DNA from: Paenibacillus whitsoniae
GTDB lineage: Bacteria; Bacillota; Bacilli; Paenibacillales; NBRC-103111
Direction: 5' to 3'
Length of the DNA stretch: 64,000 nucleotides
Assembly: GCF_003955665.1 (NCBI RefSeq)
Contig: NZ_RXHU01000054.1
Coordinates: forward strand, 62,001-126,000
Both the position numbers and the translations under genes were made by a program. Shown here piece after piece: positions 60,105 to 64,000 of this stretch. The notes beneath the pieces are model-generated. The model was not told where the DNA came from. It saw nothing but the letters and a program-made list of their open reading frames with translations, and did no database searches. The number at the start of each line of letters is the position of its first letter. Position 1 is the first letter of the stretch.

Positions 60105-61094
60105 TTATTTGGGCAGCTCGAGCACCATCTTGTATTGACCAGGCTCCGCACGGAAACCAAGCAGTTGGCGATTAATGTGCAGCATCGGCCCATTCAAGGA
60201 GTCGTTATGCGTTCTTAAATAAGGAACGCCGTGCCGTCTAGCTGTTTGGATGCCGAGCAGTTTCAAAGCTAGAGCAATGCGGCGGCCGCGATATTCGGGC
60301 AGCACGCCTGTGTAGTCGTGATACATCGCTTGGGTTTGTTCATTTTGCTGTAAAGTAACTACGCCCACGTAGCGGTCGCCGTCCTTGGCAATGTGAATCC
60401 ATGCCGGGCGTGCGCCGGGACGGTCGATATTCCATTTCTTCCATTCTTCGAACCAGGGAAAGCCCTCCGAAAAGCCTGGAATATCTTGATGCGTAACACG
60501 ATACAGTTCATGCAATTGGCGTTCGCTTTCTTCGCCAGGTTCATCGGCTAATGTTACAAAATGGATCCCGTTGCGTTCCACTTGTGCAATCGTGTCCAAG
60601 AGCTGGCCGCCGTCAAACGCATCCAGTTCCAATACAGATTCGAACGTATGTCGTTCTTGCATACAGCCGCGACGTGCGGCAAAAGCTAATGACGTCTCAT
60701 CCGTCTCCCGCATGAAGCTGATTAGCCGCGATGCCTTCACCTCGGTGGCCCAGGCAAGAAGAGCAGCGAAAATGGCATTGCCGACTCCTTTGCCGCGATG
60801 TTTCGGATCGACAATCAGGCTGCAAATTAGCGCTCCAGGATCTGTCCACGGCGCCCGCCAAGCAATGGCATACGCAAGGACATGTCCATCCGCGTCCTCT
60901 GCAACCCATTTGGGACGATCCCAGCCTTCAAGCTGGCCGTTTGCATTGTAGTGCAGCTTGCCGGGTGGTATGCTCTCTTCGTCAGTCTTTAATTGTTCGG
61001 CGGTTGTCGGTTCCGACCAAATCATATTCAGCAGCGGGGCAATTTCAGTAAAATCGTAAGGCGGCTCCATTCTTCGAATAACAAAGTTTGTCAC
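60105..61094 (-). CDS. Double-domain GNAT acetyltransferase
   Basis: 329 residues from GTG 61094 (GGAGG upstream), VTNFVIRRMEPP. Two GNAT modules: acetyl-CoA motif A in VDPKHRGKGVGNAIFAALL (about residue 105) and again in VLPEYRGRRIALALKLLG (about 273). Such tandem GNATs modify small molecules or antibiotics; substrate unknown. A longer frame up to 61340 is an artefact of the upstream leader. Confidence 0.8.
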   Translation of the reverse strand: MTNFVIRRMEPPYDFTEIAPLLNMIWSEPTTAEQLKTDEESIPPGKLHYNANGQLEGWDRPKWVAEDADGHVLAYAIAWRAPWTDPGALICSLIVDPKHRGKGVGNAIFAALLAWATEVKASRLISFMRETDETSLAFAARRGCMQERHTFESVLELDAFDGGQLLDTIAQVERNGIHFVTLADEPGEESERQLHELYRVTHQDIPGFSEGFPWFEEWKKWNIDRPGARPAWIHIAKDGDRYVGVVTLQQNEQTQAMYHDYTGVLPEYRGRRIALALKLLGIQTARRHGVPYLRTHNDSLNGPMLHINRQLLGFRAEPGQYKMVLELPK

Positions 61095-61266
61095 GGTTTT
61101 TAGGCCTCCGTATTTGAAATGCGTTCTTATGGACATTATTGCATGGTGGACGGCTTCGCTTCTTGGTAAAGTCTGGGTATAAAAAGATTCTACCTTAGCA
61201 GTATCGGGCATGATCGAGCAGGTGAAGATGAGTGGGATTCTGGAGCGTGATGTATAAAAGTAGCGT

Positions 61267-61320
61267 TGCGGCAGGCTAGGACTTTTTGGAGTCCGGGTCC
61301 GCCGCTTTTTTTGTCGTTGT
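61267..61320 (+). terminator. Plus-strand terminator without an upstream gene
   Basis: GCGG...GGACT TTTTGG AGTCC...CCGC stem followed by seven T (about 61306-61312). No plus-strand gene precedes it within 1.2 kb (the HAD pseudogene ends at 60030). A small transcript or a leftover terminator is possible. Confidence 0.55.
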
Positions 61321-61480
61321 CGCGCCGAAGATGCTCGCATCTGGTACGAAAGTATACTATCCGCTACCCCTAAAGTAGCACTTGAAAACTACTCCAAAGG
61401 GTGAAGGCACAAAATGGATATGAGACTACAATGAGAATGTAAGCAATTGCAGCAAGGCCAAAAGGAGGTCGGCAAGCACA

Positions 61481-61933
61481 ATGATGCGGTTGAAGCGTAA
61501 ATCGATACTCGTTTCATTAAGCTTATCGACTCTTGTGGCTTCGGGTACGGCTTATGCGTATACCGGGGCAGGCGAAACGCTGCAGCAATGGATGAAATTG
61601 CAAGTGCAGCTCCAGCAGCAGGCGATTGAGGGCCAACTGCGGGAAGAGATGAATACAGCAAGAAGTGCGTTAAGCGATACGGAAATGGCGTCACTCGCAA
61701 GCGTAGGTGAGCAGCTCGACAAGGAGTCGGCCGCTGCCGCCGAACAGGCTGCTCGACAAATCAATCAAGCGCGCAGCCATTACACGGATGAGTTTGATCG
61801 CGCTGCGGCAGAACTCAGCAAGTCAAGTCAGGAGGCGTTTGATGCGTATGTTGCCTCGGCAACCGGCCGTATGCAAACGGAGCTTGAACGCACGGTAACT
61901 CAAACGATTCAAGGCTTTGAACCAATAAACTAA
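61481..61933 (+). CDS. Secreted helical protein 1
   Basis: 150 residues. Signal peptide (basic start KRKSILVSLSLSTLVASG, likely cleaved after AYA). Mature part almost entirely alpha-helical, rich in Ala, Gln, Glu and coiled-coil heptads (LREEMNTARSALSD, AAEQAARQINQARSHY). Its N terminus YTGAGETLQQWMK shares the pattern AG-x-x-LQ-x-W with the next gene. No recognised domain. RBS AAAAGGAGG. First of three co-directional genes in a row. Confidence 0.75.
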   Translation: MMRLKRKSILVSLSLSTLVASGTAYAYTGAGETLQQWMKLQVQLQQQAIEGQLREEMNTARSALSDTEMASLASVGEQLDKESAAAAEQAARQINQARSHYTDEFDRAAAELSKSSQEAFDAYVASATGRMQTELERTVTQTIQGFEPIN

Positions 61934-61955
61934 TTCCAAGGGAGATTGATGAACG

Positions 61956-62729
61956 ATGAAAGCATTGAAAAGCAAATTGGCAGTAGGCGTAATTGCAACC
62001 GGATTGGTAGCGGGTATGGGGACAGCTTTTGCGGCGACGGACGCGGGTGTACAACTGCAAAGCTGGTATAACACAGCGACTTCTGCAGCTAAAGCAGCGA
62101 TTTCAGGGGATTTCGGAAGCTATTACACATCGAAAACAACGGATTTGAACACTACGGTTCAATCCGGCATTGATGCAGCACGGGTGAACATTGCAACGAC
62201 GGGCAGAGCAGAATTGGCTGATGCGAACGCTGCTATTAAAAGTCAAAAAGATACTTACGCATCGCAAATTACTTCGACTGGCAACGACATTACAAACAGT
62301 ATCGCTGGTGAATACGATTCGTTCGTAAGCGGTGTGAATATTTCTACGAATGCTAACGTAGCAGCAATCGGCGTACAAGATACGAAAAACATCCAAAATG
62401 CAGTTAAAAACCACGAAGGCGTGTACATGAATCGTTTGAATGATGGTGTCGCGAGTACAACAACTACGGCAACTAACGAACTGTCCGCGCAAATTCTGGC
62501 GACGAAATCTACGCTGGAAGGTTTAATTGCTACTGAAAAATCAACAGCAACAGCAGAAGTGAAAGCGAATTTGGATTCCCAAATCAGCACTCTGCAAGCT
62601 CAGCTTCAACAACTGACGACAGAGCTTCAGCAAGCTGCGCAAGGAAGAATTGCGGATAAAGCAGATCAGTTGACAACGGCTTCCTTGGCTCAGCTCGACA
62701 GCATCGTTGGCGCAATCACGACCCCATAA
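61956..62729 (+). CDS. Secreted helical protein 2
   Basis: 257 residues. Signal peptide ends AFA; mature TDAGVQLQSWYNTATSAA matches the N terminus of gene 1 (AG-x-x-LQ-x-W). Rich in Thr, Ser, Ala, Asn; C-terminal helix with TLQAQLQQLTTELQQAAQ. Twenty-two bases after gene 1; terminated by a hairpin. Few cysteines, no cell-wall sorting signal. Function unknown. Confidence 0.75.
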   Translation: MKALKSKLAVGVIATGLVAGMGTAFAATDAGVQLQSWYNTATSAAKAAISGDFGSYYTSKTTDLNTTVQSGIDAARVNIATTGRAELADANAAIKSQKDTYASQITSTGNDITNSIAGEYDSFVSGVNISTNANVAAIGVQDTKNIQNAVKNHEGVYMNRLNDGVASTTTTATNELSAQILATKSTLEGLIATEKSTATAEVKANLDSQISTLQAQLQQLTTELQQAAQGRIADKADQLTTASLAQLDSIVGAITTP

Positions 62730-62742
62730 GGCAAATTCCAAA

Positions 62743-62780
62743 GCCGGAGCCCCGTCTTCGCGGGCTTCGGCTCTTTCTAA
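62743..62780 (+). terminator. Terminator between helical proteins 2 and 3
   Basis: AAAGCCGGAGCCCCG / CGCGGGCTTCGGCTCTTT around TCTT, then CTAATC. It ends the two-gene unit; gene 3 needs its own promoter or readthrough. Confidence 0.7.
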
Positions 62781-62801
62781 TCACTCTGAGGAGGTGGCAG
62801 C

Positions 62802-63458
62802 ATGAAAAGCAGACAGAAGAACAGTCCATTCACCAAGAAGCGGAAAATCGCAGCTGGAATTGTTTCTTTAACAGCGATCCTTACGGCCTCGGCCGGGATT
62901 TCCTATGCAGATCTGGACATTGCAGGTTCGATGGCTTCCTGGTTTTCCAAAAAATCGGAACAAGCGATGCAAAGCCTGGATCAATCGATGAAGTCAGAGA
63001 CGGAAGCGCAGAAAGAAGCGTTGAAGAAAGAATTGCAGCTTCGACTGGAAGCAGCATCCCACAGTTTGGATGCTTATACCGAAGAGCAGAAGCGGGCACA
63101 GCTGGACATTCTCGATCAGTATGCCCAGCGTTTGCTGGATAAAATGGATCTTCGCACGGCACAGGATCGGGAGCAAATTCTGAATAAGCTGCAAGCGATT
63201 GTGGCGAGTGCAGAGGCAGGGATGAATGCGCTCGCCGATAGCTACACACCGCCGGCGTTGGTGTATGTTCCTTCTCCAGGGGCAGGTGCACCCGGAGGGG
63301 GGCAGCCGCAGCCGCAACCGCAACCGGCGCAACCGCAGCCTGCGCAACCACAGCCGGCTGAGCCGCAGCCAGCTCAGCCGCCGACCGTGACAACGGATGT
63401 CTACGGACCGCAAGAAACGCCGGCCACCGTCGTGACGGCAACCTACAATGAATCGTAA
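62802..63458 (+). CDS. Secreted helical protein 3 with Pro/Gln tail
   Basis: 218 residues. Long basic signal (KKRKIAAGIVSLTAILTASAG, cleavage near SYA) then LDIAGSMASWFSKKSEQ, a degenerate AG-x-x-x-x-W. A 90-residue coiled coil with high Lys/Glu follows, and a PQ-rich tail (GQPQPQPQPAQPQPAQPQ, continued) that resembles spacers crossing the cell wall. Start behind GGAGGTGG. Thirteen bases upstream of a signal peptidase gene. Confidence 0.75.
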   Translation: MKSRQKNSPFTKKRKIAAGIVSLTAILTASAGISYADLDIAGSMASWFSKKSEQAMQSLDQSMKSETEAQKEALKKELQLRLEAASHSLDAYTEEQKRAQLDILDQYAQRLLDKMDLRTAQDREQILNKLQAIVASAEAGMNALADSYTPPALVYVPSPGAGAPGGGQPQPQPQPAQPQPAQPQPAEPQPAQPPTVTTDVYGPQETPATVVTATYNES

Positions 63459-63470
63459 GGGGAATCACGC

Positions 63471-64000
63471 ATGGATGAATTGACGCCGGACGTCCCGGCA
63501 CCAGGAAAAAGTAAGAGCGAAGTATGGGGATGGATTCGATTTCTTTTATTGTTGGCGTTGGTCTTTATTCTGATTAATAACATGATCGGCCTGACTAGGG
63601 TGTCCGGCAATTCCATGAATCCATCGCTGCATAACGGAAACGTGCTGCTCATGAATAAGCTTTCGCTTTTCTTCTCCTCGCCGAAATACGGGGATGTGGT
63701 TGTACTAAAGGATGAACGTTTGGGTTACAGCATCATTAAACGGGTTATCGGCGTACCGGGCGACCACGTTCTGATTACGGGCGGCGTCATTTATGTAAAC
63801 GGCAGTCCGCTGGCCGAGCTGTATACCGTTGGAAAATCTGAGGACATGGCTGAACAGATTGTAGCAAACGGTCATTTGTTTGTAGTTGGAGACAATCGGA
63901 CGCTGGGCGAAAGCAAGGACAGCCGGGACCCCTCCTTGGGGCAGGTGTCCATTCAGGCGCTTAAGGGGTACGCTGCCTTTTCCTTGTTCCCTTTTCACGC
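63471..64000 (+). CDS. Signal peptidase I, 3' end beyond the window
   Basis: 176 residues visible from ATG 63471 (AAGGGGA upstream). One N-terminal TM helix (about 22-40), catalytic Ser in VSGNSMNPSL (about residue 48), catalytic Lys in KRVIGVPGD (about residue 89), and box E GDNRTLGESKDSRD. Cleaves exported preproteins on the outer face. Placed directly behind three secreted proteins, so a dedicated role for them is an inference; a housekeeping role is also possible. Confidence 0.9.
   Translation, partial: MDELTPDVPAPGKSKSEVWGWIRFLLLLALVFILINNMIGLTRVSGNSMNPSLHNGNVLLMNKLSLFFSSPKYGDVVVLKDERLGYSIIKRVIGVPGDHVLITGGVIYVNGSPLAELYTVGKSEDMAEQIVANGHLFVVGDNRTLGESKDSRDPSLGQVSIQALKGYAAFSLFPFH

Overview
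The window looks like chromosomal DNA of a Gram-positive, endospore-former-type Bacillota, most likely Paenibacillaceae. Reasons: G+C-rich Bacillus-like gene order (aspS-tcdA-rarA-cymR-cysteine desulfurase; alaS-ireB-ruvX-DUF1292-mltG-trhP1-trhP2), strong GGAGG ribosome sites, frequent GTG/TTG starts, a T-box in front of alaS, YesM/YesN-type two-component systems beside sugar ABC transporters, and lipoprotein solute-binding proteins. No database search was possible, so genus is an inference.

Region 1 (1-13300): end of aspS, tcdA, a PadR/MFS efflux pair, rarA, a small secreted DUF3889 protein, an AlkZ-like protein and mnmA on the minus strand, then cymR with its cysteine desulfurase partner, a PRC-barrel protein, a zinc-ribbon protein and an AI-2E-family permease. 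Region 2 (13300-25850): a Fur-box promoter that seems to drive a short C-rich RNA, the alaS T-box and alaS, the ireB-ruvX-DUF1292 pair, mltG, two U32 tRNA-hydroxylation proteins, a chemoreceptor and a class B PBP. Region 3 (25830-40250): KinB-like kinase, lipL, an esterase, the complete pyruvate dehydrogenase operon pdhABCD, an Aas-like acyltransferase/acyl-ACP synthetase fusion, a diacylglycerol kinase and a second chemoreceptor. LipL and PDH belong together functionally because LipL supplies the octanoyl precursor of the E2 lipoyl group.

Region 4 (40386-59145) is a carbohydrate region: a heparinase II/III-like lyase and a GH43-like protein, an ABC importer (two permeases, lipoprotein), a YesM/YesN pair, a second YesM/YesN pair, a second ABC importer, and a GH3 beta-N-acetylhexosaminidase. 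Region 5 (59146-64000): repeats, a frameshifted HAD-like pseudogene, a double-GNAT acetyltransferase, three tandem secreted helical proteins sharing an N-terminal motif, and a signal peptidase I running off the window.

The gene-free stretches are not empty. Four carry arrays of 3-4 palindromes or quasi-palindromes spaced about 51/61/51 bp around a central CGG...CCG palindrome, and a fifth carries a two-unit half array. One has a 115-bp tandem repeat. Two copies of a roughly 160-bp MITE-like element with TA-flanked terminal inverted repeats lie at 7354 and 54241. The strongest candidates for undescribed biology are the Fur-controlled small RNA (13247-13448), the phase-spaced palindrome arrays, and the secreted helical paralog cluster with its adjacent signal peptidase.
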